Shown: positions 18,282 to 27,615 of the stretch, one piece after another | Layout: every line of letters starts with the position of its first letter | Position numbering within the stretch: position 1 is the first letter of the stretch | Origin: Paenibacillus sp. cl123 | Lineage (GTDB): Bacteria > Bacillota > Bacilli > Paenibacillales > NBRC-103111 | Reading direction: 5' to 3' | DNA length: 64,000 nucleotides | Assembly (NCBI RefSeq): GCF_900101595.1 | Contig: NZ_FMYY01000006.1 | Location: forward strand, 86,362 to 150,361 | Position numbers and translations under genes: made by a program | The notes under the pieces: model-generated | Databases searched by the model: none | The model's input: only the letters and a program-made list of their open reading frames with translations | Told to the model about the DNA's origin: nothing

Positions 18282-19655
18282 TTACTTGGCGGGAGACGGC
18301 TTCAGGGCAGGATAATCCTGCTCCAGCCGGCGAATCCGTTCATTGATCTGCTTGATCGACGGCATGTCCTGGCCGCGATCCGGCAGGTCATATTTGCATT
18401 TGAGCGCCGCGATGCGGTACACGCTGGCGTTCAGCCGCTCCGGCGTCAGGCGCCCGGATGCAGCTTCCAGACGCAAAGCATTTATAGCCTCATTCGCCTG
18501 GTCATAGCCATGGGCGATCATTACGATATCCGCGCCCGCCCGGACGGCCGCTGCGGCCGCCTCCCCGATACCGCGGCTGCCCGAGATGGCGCCCATCGTC
18601 AGATCGTCGGTCATCACGACGCCCCGGAAGCCAAGCTCCTCGCGCAGCAAGCCGTTTACGATGGTCGGAGAGAGGGAGGAAGGCAGGCTGGCGTCCAGCT
18701 CGGGAAGCAGCAGATGAGCGACCATCACCGCATCCGCGCCTTCCGCTATCGCCCGCTTGAACGGGATCAGCTCCAGCCGGCGCAGCTCTTCCAGCGACTT
18801 GCGCACGACCGGCAGCTTCAGATGCGAGTCGGTGTCCGTATCCCCGTGTCCGGGAAAATGCTTGACTACCGGCACCACGCCTTGCGAGGCTATGCCCGCC
18901 ATCGCCTGGGCGCCCAGCTCGGCGACCAGCTGCGCGTCCGCGCCGTACGAACGCGGTCCGATCACCGGATTGGCCGGGTTGTTGTTGACATCCAGCACGG
19001 GAGCGAAGTCCATGTTCATGCCGGCCAGCCGCAGCTCTTCACCAAGCAGTTCTCCTACGCTTCGGGCGAGCTGCGCATCATGTGCCGCTCCGATCCGGGC
19101 GCTGTCCGGAAGCGGGGCGAACTCGGCGGGCAGCCGGCTCACGGCTCCGCCTTCCTGGTCGATGCTGATCCAAAGAGGCAAAGGCTGCTCGCGGCCGGCC
19201 GTCTTCAGCGCCTGGACGAGCGAGACGGTCTGAGCGAGACTTGAGATGTTGCGCTTATACAGGATGACGCTGCCGATATGGCGCTCCCGAATGAAGGCTT
19301 CGGCCCGGTCATCCAGCTGAAGACCGTCCAGTCCTATCAATACGAGCTGTCCGATTTTCTCCTCGGTTGTCATCCCGTCTATGACCTCTTGTACGGGGTC
19401 GGGGGCCGGGCTCGGAGCTTCGGGAGCGGTGCCGCTTGGCCCGCCGGCCTGGCCTGTCGTATCCGTCTGCGGTGGAGCGCCGTGCTGCCCGCCCAGGCTG
19501 CAGCCTGCGAGCAGACCCAGGCTCAGGAAGCACATCATCAGCATCAGCGGAGCAAGGATGGGGCGCAAGGACCGCTCGGCCGGAGGCGGGCTATAGGCCG
19601 GGAAACCGGCGATGCTACCGGGAGCGGCGGATCGTTGCTGTATTCGTTTGATCAT
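18282..19655 (-). CDS. nagZ: Beta-N-acetylhexosaminidase lipoprotein, glycoside hydrolase family 3 (NagZ-like)
   Basis: About 457 residues from the ATG at 19655, which has SD AGAAGG six bases upstream; the frame is open to 19727 but without an SD. The N-terminus carries a hydrophobic segment ending in the lipobox LLAGC. The GH3 N-terminal barrel shows the NagZ signature KHFPGHGDTDTDSH and the catalytic segment GVVMTDDLTMGAI. The C-terminal GH3 domain is absent, as in NagZ and NagZ-like single-domain enzymes. The enzyme should release N-acetylglucosamine from cell-wall muropeptides at the outer face of the membrane, in peptidoglycan recycling. Neighbours do not form an operon with it. Confidence 0.88.
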   Translation of the reverse strand: MIKRIQQRSAAPGSIAGFPAYSPPPAERSLRPILAPLMLMMCFLSLGLLAGCSLGGQHGAPPQTDTTGQAGGPSGTAPEAPSPAPDPVQEVIDGMTTEEKIGQLVLIGLDGLQLDDRAEAFIRERHIGSVILYKRNISSLAQTVSLVQALKTAGREQPLPLWISIDQEGGAVSRLPAEFAPLPDSARIGAAHDAQLARSVGELLGEELRLAGMNMDFAPVLDVNNNPANPVIGPRSYGADAQLVAELGAQAMAGIASQGVVPVVKHFPGHGDTDTDSHLKLPVVRKSLEELRRLELIPFKRAIAEGADAVMVAHLLLPELDASLPSSLSPTIVNGLLREELGFRGVVMTDDLTMGAISGSRGIGEAAAAAVRAGADIVMIAHGYDQANEAINALRLEAASGRLTPERLNASVYRIAALKCKYDLPDRGQDMPSIKQINERIRRLEQDYPALKPSPAK

Positions 19656-19879
19656 GGTCGGCCTTCTTTCTTGAGCGGGTTCGGGTATACCCACGCGGTT
19701 CATCGTCTGCATGACGAAAAACTTCATAAGTCTTCTACTTTAAGTATACCAAATTATCCCTGGGCCCATCCGTTGCGGACAATCCTGCGCAGTCGCGTGG
19801 AAATCTCTACTCCCGGCAACTTCGTTTCTGGTATGATAGGTAAGGAAAATATGGAAAATGGGCTGCGGGAGGGATATTC

Positions 19880-20905
19880 ATGCGCATGGAGGAAATAGGA
19901 CCATGGATCGGGCGGATACGCGCCAATCTTGCGGAAGTCATCGTCGGCAAAGAAATGGCCGTCGATCTGCTGCTGACGGCGGTGCTGGCTGATGGGCACG
20001 CGCTGCTGGAGGATGTGCCGGGCACCGGCAAGACGCTGCTGGCCAAGTCGCTTGCGCGTTCGCTTGACTGTACATTTAAGCGCATACAATTTACGCCGGA
20101 TCTGCTGCCTTCGGATTTGAGCGGCATTAATTTCTACAACCAGCGCACCGGAAATTTCGAATTTCGGGCGGGGCCGGTATTTACGGGCATTTTGCTCGCC
20201 GATGAGATCAACCGGGCGACGCCGCGCACCCAGTCGAGTCTGCTGGAGTGCATGGAGGAGCGCCAGATTACGATCGATGGGGTTACTCACCGGCTGGAGC
20301 GGCCTTTTCTTGTCATCGCGACCCAGAATCCGGTGGATAACCAAGGTACCTTTCCCCTGCCGGAAGCGCAGCTGGACCGGTTTTTGCTAAAGATCGAGAT
20401 GGGCTATCCGACCTTCGAGGAAGGGGTCGGCATATTGCAGCGCTTTCGTCTGGAGCAGCCGCTGGAGCGTCTGGAGCCGGCGGCCTCCGCGGAGGAGGTC
20501 GTCGCGGCCCAGCGTCTGGCGGCCGAGGTTCGGATCGATGAAGAGCTGTGCCGGTACATCGTCCGTCTGGCCGAATCGTCCCGTACCCATCCCGATGTCG
20601 CCCTGGGCGTCAGCCCGCGCGGCACCCAGGCGCTGCTCAAGGCTTCCCAGGCGTACGCGCTTGTACAGGGCAGAGATTATGTGACGCCGGACGATATCAA
20701 GGCGATGGCGGTCCCTGTGCTATCTCACAGACTGCTGCTGCAGGGGGGCATTCGGGTTCGCGGTGGAGGCCGAAGCGCCGAAGTGATCCGCCGGCTGCTG
20801 GCATCCGTGGAAGTGCCGACCGAGCCGGAGCTTCCGGTTCCGACCAAGGCCGGCGCGGGTCCGTTCCGGGCGACGGATGAGACGCGGCAGGCGGGAGGCC
20901 GGTAG
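19880..20905 (+). CDS. MoxR-type AAA+ ATPase
   Basis: 341 residues. Walker A is EDVPGTGKTLL near residue 44 and Walker B is ILLADEINRA near residue 105; the sensor region ATQNPVDNQGTFPLPEAQLD is typical of MoxR. MoxR ATPases act as chaperones, often for proteins with von Willebrand A domains encoded next to them. The gene heads a tight operon with a DUF58 gene (4-base gap) and a DUF4129 membrane gene, the same arrangement as yeaC-yeaD in Bacillus. SD GGGAGGG lies six bases before the ATG. Confidence 0.93.
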   Translation: MRMEEIGPWIGRIRANLAEVIVGKEMAVDLLLTAVLADGHALLEDVPGTGKTLLAKSLARSLDCTFKRIQFTPDLLPSDLSGINFYNQRTGNFEFRAGPVFTGILLADEINRATPRTQSSLLECMEERQITIDGVTHRLERPFLVIATQNPVDNQGTFPLPEAQLDRFLLKIEMGYPTFEEGVGILQRFRLEQPLERLEPAASAEEVVAAQRLAAEVRIDEELCRYIVRLAESSRTHPDVALGVSPRGTQALLKASQAYALVQGRDYVTPDDIKAMAVPVLSHRLLLQGGIRVRGGGRSAEVIRRLLASVEVPTEPELPVPTKAGAGPFRATDETRQAGGR

Positions 20906-20909
20906 GCGA

Positions 20910-22025
20910 ATGAGCGTGCTCTCGCTGATATTCGGAACATTTACCGTGTTGGCCGCGCTGACGCTCCTGTACCGTTGGCGGGCGCTCAAGCGGCTGGAGT
21001 ATGAACGGCATTTCTCAAGCCCGATCGCGTATGTCGGAGACCGGATCGAGATGGTCGAGCGGATCGCGAACCGCAAGCTGCTCCCGCTCCCGTGGCTGCG
21101 GCTGGAATCGCTGATTTCGCAGGGCTTGTCCTTCGGCGTTCAATCGAACCTGGATATTCGCGGCGGCGAGCTGTTGCAGAATCATATCAGTTTGTTCAGC
21201 CTGAGGCCCTATCGCCAGATTATCCGCAGGCATGAGGTGTATTGCATGAAGCGCGGCTATTACCGGCTCGAATCCGCGACGATGACGGCAGGCGATCCGT
21301 TCGGCATTCAGGCCGGCTCGCGGCGATTCGCCCTCGATCTGGACCTGCTGGTATACCCCAAGCCGGCGGAGGTGGACGACCTGCCGCTGCCGGTGCGCAG
21401 CTGGCTGGGCGAGCTGTCCGTTCGGCGCTGGATCGTCGAGGACCCGTTCCTGACATCGGGCGTGCGCGATTACAGGCCGGGCGATCCGCTGCCGTCGATC
21501 AATTGGAAGGCAACCGCCCGGGCAGGCGCGCTCCAGGTGCACCGCAAGGATTATACCGCCGACCATCGGCTTATCCTGGCGCTGAACCTGGACATCTCCG
21601 AGGGCATGTGGAAGGCGGTAACCGATCCGGCCCGGATGGAGCGGGGGATCAGCTATGCCGCCTCGATTGCCGCTTATGCGATCGGCAGAGGCATCGAGGT
21701 GGGCTTTCTGTGCAACGGCCGTCTTGGAGGCGGCACACCGGCGCCGATCCGCATACCGCCTGGCGGCGGAGAAGGCCATCTGGCGGTGCTGCTGGAGACG
21801 CTGGCGAGGCTGGAGCTGGAAACCGTTCGGACGATGGACGGCCTCCTTTTGCAGGAAACGGAACAGCTGGAGTCGGCTTCGGCTGACGATATGGCCGATT
21901 ACTTGCTGCTCACCTGCCATACCGGAGAAAAGCTGCTGGCCGCGGCCGACCAGCTGCGCCGGCAAGGCTGTGAAGTGGAGCTTCTGACGTTGCCGGAGGC
22001 GAGAGAGGAGGAGAGGACGGCATGA
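20910..22025 (+). CDS. DUF58 domain protein of a MoxR operon
   Basis: 371 residues from the ATG at 20910; the upstream in-frame extension lies inside the MoxR gene. An N-terminal membrane segment (MSVLSLIFGTFTVLAALTLL) is followed by a beta-rich region. The DUF58 core comes next, with the hallmark RDYRPGDPLPSINWKATARA near residue 190. The C-terminal half is vWA-like (LALNLDIS). It is probably the client or partner of the MoxR ATPase. Its stop overlaps the start of the next gene (ATGA, 22022-22025), which implies translational coupling. Confidence 0.9.
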   Translation: MSVLSLIFGTFTVLAALTLLYRWRALKRLEYERHFSSPIAYVGDRIEMVERIANRKLLPLPWLRLESLISQGLSFGVQSNLDIRGGELLQNHISLFSLRPYRQIIRRHEVYCMKRGYYRLESATMTAGDPFGIQAGSRRFALDLDLLVYPKPAEVDDLPLPVRSWLGELSVRRWIVEDPFLTSGVRDYRPGDPLPSINWKATARAGALQVHRKDYTADHRLILALNLDISEGMWKAVTDPARMERGISYAASIAAYAIGRGIEVGFLCNGRLGGGTPAPIRIPPGGGEGHLAVLLETLARLELETVRTMDGLLLQETEQLESASADDMADYLLLTCHTGEKLLAAADQLRRQGCEVELLTLPEAREEERTA

Positions 22026-23440
22026 GGAAGCGAGCGGATGGAAGGGACCGGGCCGGGAAGGGCCGGGCAAGCCGGGGACCGTCGGCTGCTGAGGACGCCT
22101 CCGGGCTGTCTGCCCCGGCAGCCCGGACAAGGAGAGAGCTGCCCAGCGCATGGCTGTTTGGCCTCGGAGAGCTGCTGCTTCTGCTGCCGGTTCCGCTCGT
22201 CGCTCTCGCCTATGGCTGGCCCGGAGCGATCGACCGCTCGGCAGAGCTGGGCTGGGTACTCGGCCTCATGCTGCTGGGTGCGCTTGCCGGCGCGTGGATA
22301 GGCTTACGCTGGCGAAGGGTATGGCAGCATGGACTGGCTTCCCTGCTGCTGGGCCCGGCGCTTGGCTTGTCCGCCGGACAGCTTGCGGGAGGTGACGCCT
22401 ACAGCTTGGCGGTGACCGCGGGCATCGGCATTTTGGCCGCTTATGCGGGCATGTCAGCCTATGGGAGGGCCGGCAGCGGCCGAATCTACGTGAGCGGGCT
22501 TGTTGTGTACGGCTTGGCGGGGATGGTTTTTCCTTTCCAGCCTCCGCTGGCCAAGCTGCTGCCTATTTTGTCGGCTGCTGGAGCGGCAAGCCTGGTGCTC
22601 GTTCTGTTTATGCTCAACGGCTCCCATATCCGGGGAGTCACGCTGTCCGGCGGCAGGCCGGTCGTCATACCCGCGGCCCTGCGCCGTCATAATCGCATCT
22701 TTGTGGCCGCGGTGCTGCTGGCGATGGGGGCGGCCAGCAGCCTCAGCGGCTTCGTCTGGCAGGGAGTAAGGACACTGCTGGGATGGTTGCTGAGCGGGGG
22801 AGAGGAAGCGCCTCCTGTCCCGGAGCCGGAGCCGCCACCGCAGAAGCAGCCGCCGCCCTGGATGGGCGAGCCGCCGCCGGAGCCTGGGGTGTGGACGCAT
22901 ATTTTGAACGCGCTGTTTTATGCGCTCGCCGTCGGCTTGATGCTTGCCATCGTCGCAGCGCTGCTGGTCTGGCTGTACCGCCGCGGGCCGGGGTTGATCA
23001 GGCGCTGGCTGGACGGGCTGCTGGCGCTGCTGCGCGGGCGCACCGAGCAACAGGAGAAAACCGGTTATATCGATGAGGAGTCCGGACTGTGGTCGTGGTC
23101 GGACCTGCGTCTGTGGCCTGGACGCAGGAGAGGCGGACGCAAGGAAAGCCGCTGGGAGGAGCTGTCCGCCGGTGAAGAGCGGGTCCGCTATTTGTACCGC
23201 AGTTGGCTTCTGGGCAATACCGGACGGGGTTATTCGTTCCATCCCCCGCTTACTCCCAGGGAGACGGCGGCCGATATCGAGCGCTGGCTCCGGGAGGCGG
23301 GAGCGCGGAAAGGAGCCGTGCCGACAGCGGAAGCGGCCGAAGCGGCGCGTGAGCTGGTGGAGCTCTACGAGGCCGCACGCTATGGCGGCAAGCAGCCGGA
23401 TGAGGCGCGCCTGGAAGAGCTGCGCCGGAGGCTTCGCTGA
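22022..23440 (+). CDS. Membrane protein with C-terminal DUF4129-like domain
   Basis: 472 residues. Six or so membrane helices lie within residues 40-260, then a Pro-rich external loop (EEAPPVPEPEPPPQKQPPPW), one more helix near residue 300, and a cytoplasmic tail. The tail shows the DUF4129 pattern (RYLYRSWLLGNTGRGYSFHP, PRETAADIE). In Bacillus the third gene of this operon usually encodes a transglutaminase-like membrane protein (YebA). Here I see no transglutaminase Cys-His-Asp core, only the flanking architecture. The function is unknown. Confidence 0.75.
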   Translation: MRKRADGRDRAGKGRASRGPSAAEDASGLSAPAARTRRELPSAWLFGLGELLLLLPVPLVALAYGWPGAIDRSAELGWVLGLMLLGALAGAWIGLRWRRVWQHGLASLLLGPALGLSAGQLAGGDAYSLAVTAGIGILAAYAGMSAYGRAGSGRIYVSGLVVYGLAGMVFPFQPPLAKLLPILSAAGAASLVLVLFMLNGSHIRGVTLSGGRPVVIPAALRRHNRIFVAAVLLAMGAASSLSGFVWQGVRTLLGWLLSGGEEAPPVPEPEPPPQKQPPPWMGEPPPEPGVWTHILNALFYALAVGLMLAIVAALLVWLYRRGPGLIRRWLDGLLALLRGRTEQQEKTGYIDEESGLWSWSDLRLWPGRRRGGRKESRWEELSAGEERVRYLYRSWLLGNTGRGYSFHPPLTPRETAADIERWLREAGARKGAVPTAEAAEAARELVELYEAARYGGKQPDEARLEELRRRLR

Positions 23441-23581
23441 CGCAGAAAAGCTTGCGGGGAGCGGCGGAAGACGCTTTTTTAAGAGTAAAGAATGTTTACC
23501 TTCACTAAAGCAATAAAGCGCGGCGGACTTTCTGCTCGCAAGAAAAGCTGCCGTTAAAACACGAATGTATCGTCCTCGAAT

Positions 23582-23605
23582 AGGCTCCGATCAGGAGCTT
23601 TTTTT
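23582..23605 (+). terminator. Terminator of the MoxR operon
   Basis: AGGCTCC-GATCA-GGAGCTT forms a short stem followed by seven T at 23598-23604. It lies 140 bases after the last stop of the operon. Confidence 0.75.
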
Positions 23606-23981
23606 ATAGAAGGAGAACGGGGCGGCAAGCAAGAAGCGAGGTTAGCGGTGCGAGAGAGGCGGCGGCTGGGTAAGCAGCTTGGGGGCTGTGTGGATAAATA
23701 CGCGATTGGTCGAGCGGCCGCGAAGCAGTAAGGTAAAGGCGGCAGTTGAGCAACGTGGGGCTAGAGGCTTTCTTCGGCTCTATGGATACCGTCAGAGGGT
23801 TGGCGAGGGCGGGCGGCTATCGGCCGCAACGGAGTGATGCGGGCGTCGCTGCCCTTTAGGGAAAGCTAGCTATGCGGCGGTTCCAGGAGAGATTTGTTTG
23901 CAAATGCAACATTTTCTACGCCCTCTCCGTCTGAATGCTTGAAAGTACTCACAACCTTACCCGCAGAAAGGAAGCCTAATT
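23606..23981. other. Intergenic region without a recognisable gene
   Basis: About 375 bases. A single sequence identical to the DnaA box (TGTGGATAA) is at 23689-23697, but one copy is weak evidence. No promoter stands out for the downstream gene. Confidence 0.4.
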
Positions 23982-25025
23982 ATGAAACGCATTATGACAA
24001 AAAGCCTGCTCGTCTTATCCGTCTCCGCTATGATGACAGCGGCGGCGGCGGCTCACGCGGCAGAGCCTCAACAACCTCAGCCGGTGCAAGCCGTGCCTAT
24101 CTCCGCAGCGGCTTCCGTAGAAGCGATTGCCATCGAGATCGATGGCGTCAAGCTGACAGAAACCGGCTATCGCGCCTCCGCTACGGCAGAGACGATGATC
24201 CCGCTGCGCGCCGTCACGGAGAAGCTGGGCTTCACGCTGAATTGGAAGCAAGAGGACCTGTCCGTCGATCTGAGTAAAGGGCCGCTGTTCACAACAGTTA
24301 AAACGGGCGATGACCGCTACGCCGTCAATAAAATGTACAAGACGCTGGGTGCGGCCCCGGTACTGCTGGATAACAAACTGTATGTGCCGGCATCCTTTGT
24401 CGTTGAAGTGCTGCATGGCAGGGCTGTAACGGAGGGGAGCAAGGTGACGATTTCCATGGAGCAGCCGCAGCATATGCAGACTACCGGCGTCATAACCTCC
24501 GTCTATCAGGGTGACAAACGCGCCTCCATACAGATTCAAGGAGCCGGGGTAGACGGACTTGTGCTGAACATCGGGGAAGATACCGTAATTCAGTCGCATG
24601 ATGGCAAAACTTTGACCTTGTCCGATCTGCATATCGGCCTGACGGTGGAAGCCGAGCACTCGCTGGCGGCGACGCTCAGCCTGCCTCCGCAGACGGCGGC
24701 ATTCAAAGTAACCGTGCTGGATACAGATATCAAGCAGGAACTGCTCGGTACTTCCGGCACGATCGAGGAAGCGCGTACGGGAGACAACGGGGAAATCAGC
24801 GTAGTGATTAAAGGCCAAGGGCTAAGCGACCAGTCTCCGGACGAGGTTATCCTGCGCGTGTCGGACAAGACGGAGCTGCTTCGTCAGGACGGGACGCAGG
24901 CCGCAGCTGCCGATCTGGTAAAAGGAGCCAAGGTGCTCGGGTTTTATTCACCGGTGCTGACCAAAAGCCTCCCGCCAATCGGCGGCGCCGTCAAGCTGGT
25001 TGTTCACCCCGAGGCAGCTGAATAA
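23982..25025 (+). CDS. Secreted protein with copper-amine-oxidase-like 'stalk' domain
   Basis: 347 residues. A signal peptide at residues 1-27 ends AHA-A. Residues 45-155 form a stalk domain (copper amine oxidase N-terminal-like): MIPLRAVTEKLGFTLNWKQE near residue 68 and KLYVPASFVVEVLHG near 130. The remaining 190 residues are beta-rich with repeated ITSVYQGDKRASIQIQG-like strands. Such proteins are abundant in Paenibacillus and bind the cell wall or metals; no enzyme activity is implied. SD AGAAAGGAAG precedes the ATG. Confidence 0.82.
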   Translation: MKRIMTKSLLVLSVSAMMTAAAAAHAAEPQQPQPVQAVPISAAASVEAIAIEIDGVKLTETGYRASATAETMIPLRAVTEKLGFTLNWKQEDLSVDLSKGPLFTTVKTGDDRYAVNKMYKTLGAAPVLLDNKLYVPASFVVEVLHGRAVTEGSKVTISMEQPQHMQTTGVITSVYQGDKRASIQIQGAGVDGLVLNIGEDTVIQSHDGKTLTLSDLHIGLTVEAEHSLAATLSLPPQTAAFKVTVLDTDIKQELLGTSGTIEEARTGDNGEISVVIKGQGLSDQSPDEVILRVSDKTELLRQDGTQAAAADLVKGAKVLGFYSPVLTKSLPPIGGAVKLVVHPEAAE

Positions 25026-25173
25026 CGGAGCGCAGTGCAAGAAGGCGGCAAGCGGCAAATGAGCCTGAATTGGGCATCACTAAGCCAGCCGCGCGTTGAA
25101 CCGCACCCTGAAGAGCTGTCCCTGAAGCCGTTTTTTTACGGGCAAAGGGCAGCGCCTTCTCCCTGTATGATGA

Positions 25174-25214
25174 AAAAAGGTCAAGCCAGGACTTACCCTG
25201 TGCTCGGCCTTTTT
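25174..25214 (+). terminator. Terminator after the stalk-domain gene
   Basis: A 13-bp stem, 25174-25186 with 25202-25214 (one mismatch, one wobble), has A residues on its 5' side and T residues on its 3' side, so it could work in both directions. Confidence 0.6.
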
Positions 25215-25347
25215 GGTTTGTGACCGCTTGCTGGAGAGGAGGAACCGGAAGCAAACGACGGACGAAAAAGCTAAAATCATGATTAGAAATGCCGGAAGGA
25301 GTATGGTAAACGACGCAGAATGCTTTCATTCATGGAGGTGCATAGGT

Positions 25348-27429
25348 GTGCCGGATTGGTCTTATCAAACTTTGTTCCGCCCTCTGTTGTTTCGTTTGCC
25401 GTCCAGACTGGCCCGCGGACTGACGCTTCAGGCGATGGGCGGTCTCAGCTCTCTGCCGGGAGGCAGGCTGCTGATCCGAACGTTAGGCCATATGGAGCCG
25501 CTGGCTATCCTCGAAAGCCAAGCCGGGTCGCTTAAGCTTGCGGCTCCTGTCGGACTGTCGGGAGCGCTGGACCCGGAGGGGACTGCCCATGCGGCAATGG
25601 CGCAGTTTGGCTTCGGCTTTGTCGTCATCGGCCCGATCACGAAGGAGCCGGTTCGCTGCGAGACGCCGATACGAAGAGAGGCGGCTCCGGAGTCAATTTT
25701 ATATCCGCTCTACGAGGAAAATATCGGCCTGGAGGCGGCGGAGAGGGTGGCGCGCAAGCCCGGTCATAAGCTGCCCCTGCTCGCCCGTATCGCCCCGATG
25801 CCGGGAGCGAAGGGCGATGTGGCCATGCAGGAGCTTGCCGGCCTGGCGGAGCGTCTGTTTCGAGCGGGCGTGCAGGGATTTCATGTCGACATGCTGCGGG
25901 AAGAGCAGACGGAGGAAGAGATGCTGGAGCTTATCCGGGGATTCCCGGCTGCGTTCCGGCAAGCGCGGGTAGCCCATCCGCTGCCGCCGGACCAGCCCGC
26001 CGCCAGCGCAAGCAGCGCCGTCTCGTCATCAGCCCGCAGCCCTGAGAGGGAGCGGACGGCTGCCGAGCTCGGCGGGTATTTGCCTGCGGGAGCGGCCAAT
26101 GCCGGGGAGGCTCCGTCCCCGGAGCCTCCGCTCTTTCTCTATGTGCCGCCCGATGCGCCGGCTGCGCTGCTTTCCGTGCTGCGGGGCTTCGATCCCCGGG
26201 AATGGACCGGCGTCGCCGTAGGCGAAGGCTTGCGGGAGGAGGCCGGCGTGCGGGTCGGCGAGGCATGCAAAGCGCCGGGCTTGATGACGCTGCGCCGGCT
26301 GCGCGCCGAAGGGCCTGCCGGACTGGTGCTGCAGGCCGGCTGCGGAGTGCATGAGCCGCAGGATGCGCTTGATCTGATCGCCTCCGGCGCAGATCAGGTG
26401 CTGCTGCATAGCGGGATGGTTTATGCCGGGCCGGGTCTGCCCAAGCGGGTGAATGAGGCGATCGCTTATGAGCGCCTGCGCCAGGTTCCGGCTCCGCCGC
26501 CGCAGCCGTTCTGGCGGGGCTGGGGCTGGATGTGGCTGCTTGGCCTCGGGATGATCATCGGCGGCGTGCTGGCTTGGTTCGTGGCGATCACCACCGTTCT
26601 GCTGCCCTACGATGAAGCTTTCCTCGGCCTGGACCGCGACGCGATAAGGCGGGTGAACGAGCGATTGCTTCACTTTATGTCGCATGACCGGATCACGCTG
26701 GCCGGTACGATGATCTCAATCGGCATATTATATATGCAGCTTGCCAAGCACGGCTTGCAGGCCGGCCTGCATTGGAGCCGGACGGCCGTCATGGTATCCG
26801 CGGGAGTCGGCTTCTCCAGCTTCTTCCTCTATCTTGGCACCGGCTATTTCGATCCGCTGCATGCGGCCGCCGCCGCCATCCTGTTTCCGATGCTGCTCCT
26901 GTCGCAGCGGGGCTGGACGGATCATCCCTGCCGGGAGCCCGTTCACCTGCGCAACGACCGGTTATGGCGGCGGGCCATGTGGGGGCAGCTGTGTCTCGTT
27001 ATGCTGGGCTTTTCGCTCGCTGTCGGAGGTCTGACGATTGCGGCGGTAGGGGTTACCCGGGTATTCGTACCCGAGGATCTCGACTTCATGCAGACGACCT
27101 ATGCTGCATTGGACGCTGCCAATCCGCGTCTGATTCCGCTGATTGCGCACGATCGCGCGGGGTTTGGCGGAGCGTTGTTGTCCGATGCGCTCGTTCTTCT
27201 TGTTATGGCGCTTTGGGGGCTGCAAAGAGGAGCGCGCTGGCAGTGGAAAACGCTGCTGCTGGGGGGAGCGCCAGGCTTCGCCGCCGGCTTCGGCGTACAT
27301 CTGGGAATCGGCTATACGGACTTCTGGCATCTGTCCCCGGCGCTGTTCGCCTTAGCTTTGTACGTCGCCAGCCTGATTCTGCTGTATCCTTATCTGATGC
27401 GGCCTGCGTCCGGGAGCTCAAGCGACTGA
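25348..27429 (+). CDS. Dihydroorotate-dehydrogenase-like domain fused to a membrane domain
   Basis: 693 residues. The start is the GTG at 25348, placed by the SD GGAGGTG seven bases upstream; the frame is open to 25213 without an SD. Residues 1-390 resemble a class 2 DHOD barrel: FGFGFVVIGPITKEPVRCET near residue 80, and a C-terminal phosphate-loop-like LLHSGMVYAGPGLPKRVNEA near 350. The catalytic NxSCPN segment is replaced (QGFHVDML) and the substrate Asn motif is missing. An Ala/Pro-rich insert lies near residues 215-260. From about residue 395 six hydrophobic helices follow. The barrel probably has another ligand or role. It is not the pathway enzyme PyrD, and no pyr genes are near. Confidence 0.7.
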   Translation: MPDWSYQTLFRPLLFRLPSRLARGLTLQAMGGLSSLPGGRLLIRTLGHMEPLAILESQAGSLKLAAPVGLSGALDPEGTAHAAMAQFGFGFVVIGPITKEPVRCETPIRREAAPESILYPLYEENIGLEAAERVARKPGHKLPLLARIAPMPGAKGDVAMQELAGLAERLFRAGVQGFHVDMLREEQTEEEMLELIRGFPAAFRQARVAHPLPPDQPAASASSAVSSSARSPERERTAAELGGYLPAGAANAGEAPSPEPPLFLYVPPDAPAALLSVLRGFDPREWTGVAVGEGLREEAGVRVGEACKAPGLMTLRRLRAEGPAGLVLQAGCGVHEPQDALDLIASGADQVLLHSGMVYAGPGLPKRVNEAIAYERLRQVPAPPPQPFWRGWGWMWLLGLGMIIGGVLAWFVAITTVLLPYDEAFLGLDRDAIRRVNERLLHFMSHDRITLAGTMISIGILYMQLAKHGLQAGLHWSRTAVMVSAGVGFSSFFLYLGTGYFDPLHAAAAAILFPMLLLSQRGWTDHPCREPVHLRNDRLWRRAMWGQLCLVMLGFSLAVGGLTIAAVGVTRVFVPEDLDFMQTTYAALDAANPRLIPLIAHDRAGFGGALLSDALVLLVMALWGLQRGARWQWKTLLLGGAPGFAAGFGVHLGIGYTDFWHLSPALFALALYVASLILLYPYLMRPASGSSSD

Positions 27430-27615
27430 CAGGCTCCGCAGACTCCGCAAAGCAGGGGCAGCCAAGCAGCTCGAAGTCCCGCTGCCCTAACCGCCCTTTA
27501 AAAGTTAGATGATAACGTGCGGCATGCTAACGATCAGAGCTTTCACTCACCCGCCCGCTATCCCTGTTTCATCTCCTTGTGGCTCACCGGCCTCCTATTC
27601 ATCGCGATTAAAGCG

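Noticed and set aside
18258-19244. Plus-strand ORF of 328 codons opposite the nagZ-like gene
   Set aside because: It is the antisense of a clear GH3 enzyme and has no family features; GC-rich DNA gives many such open frames.
23689-23697. Single exact DnaA box in the intergenic region before the stalk-domain gene
   Set aside because: One 9-mer match in 64 kb is expected by chance; no second box lies nearby.
25213-25347. N-terminal extension of the DHOD-like fusion protein
   Set aside because: It overlaps the upstream terminator, whereas the GTG at 25348 has a near-perfect SD.
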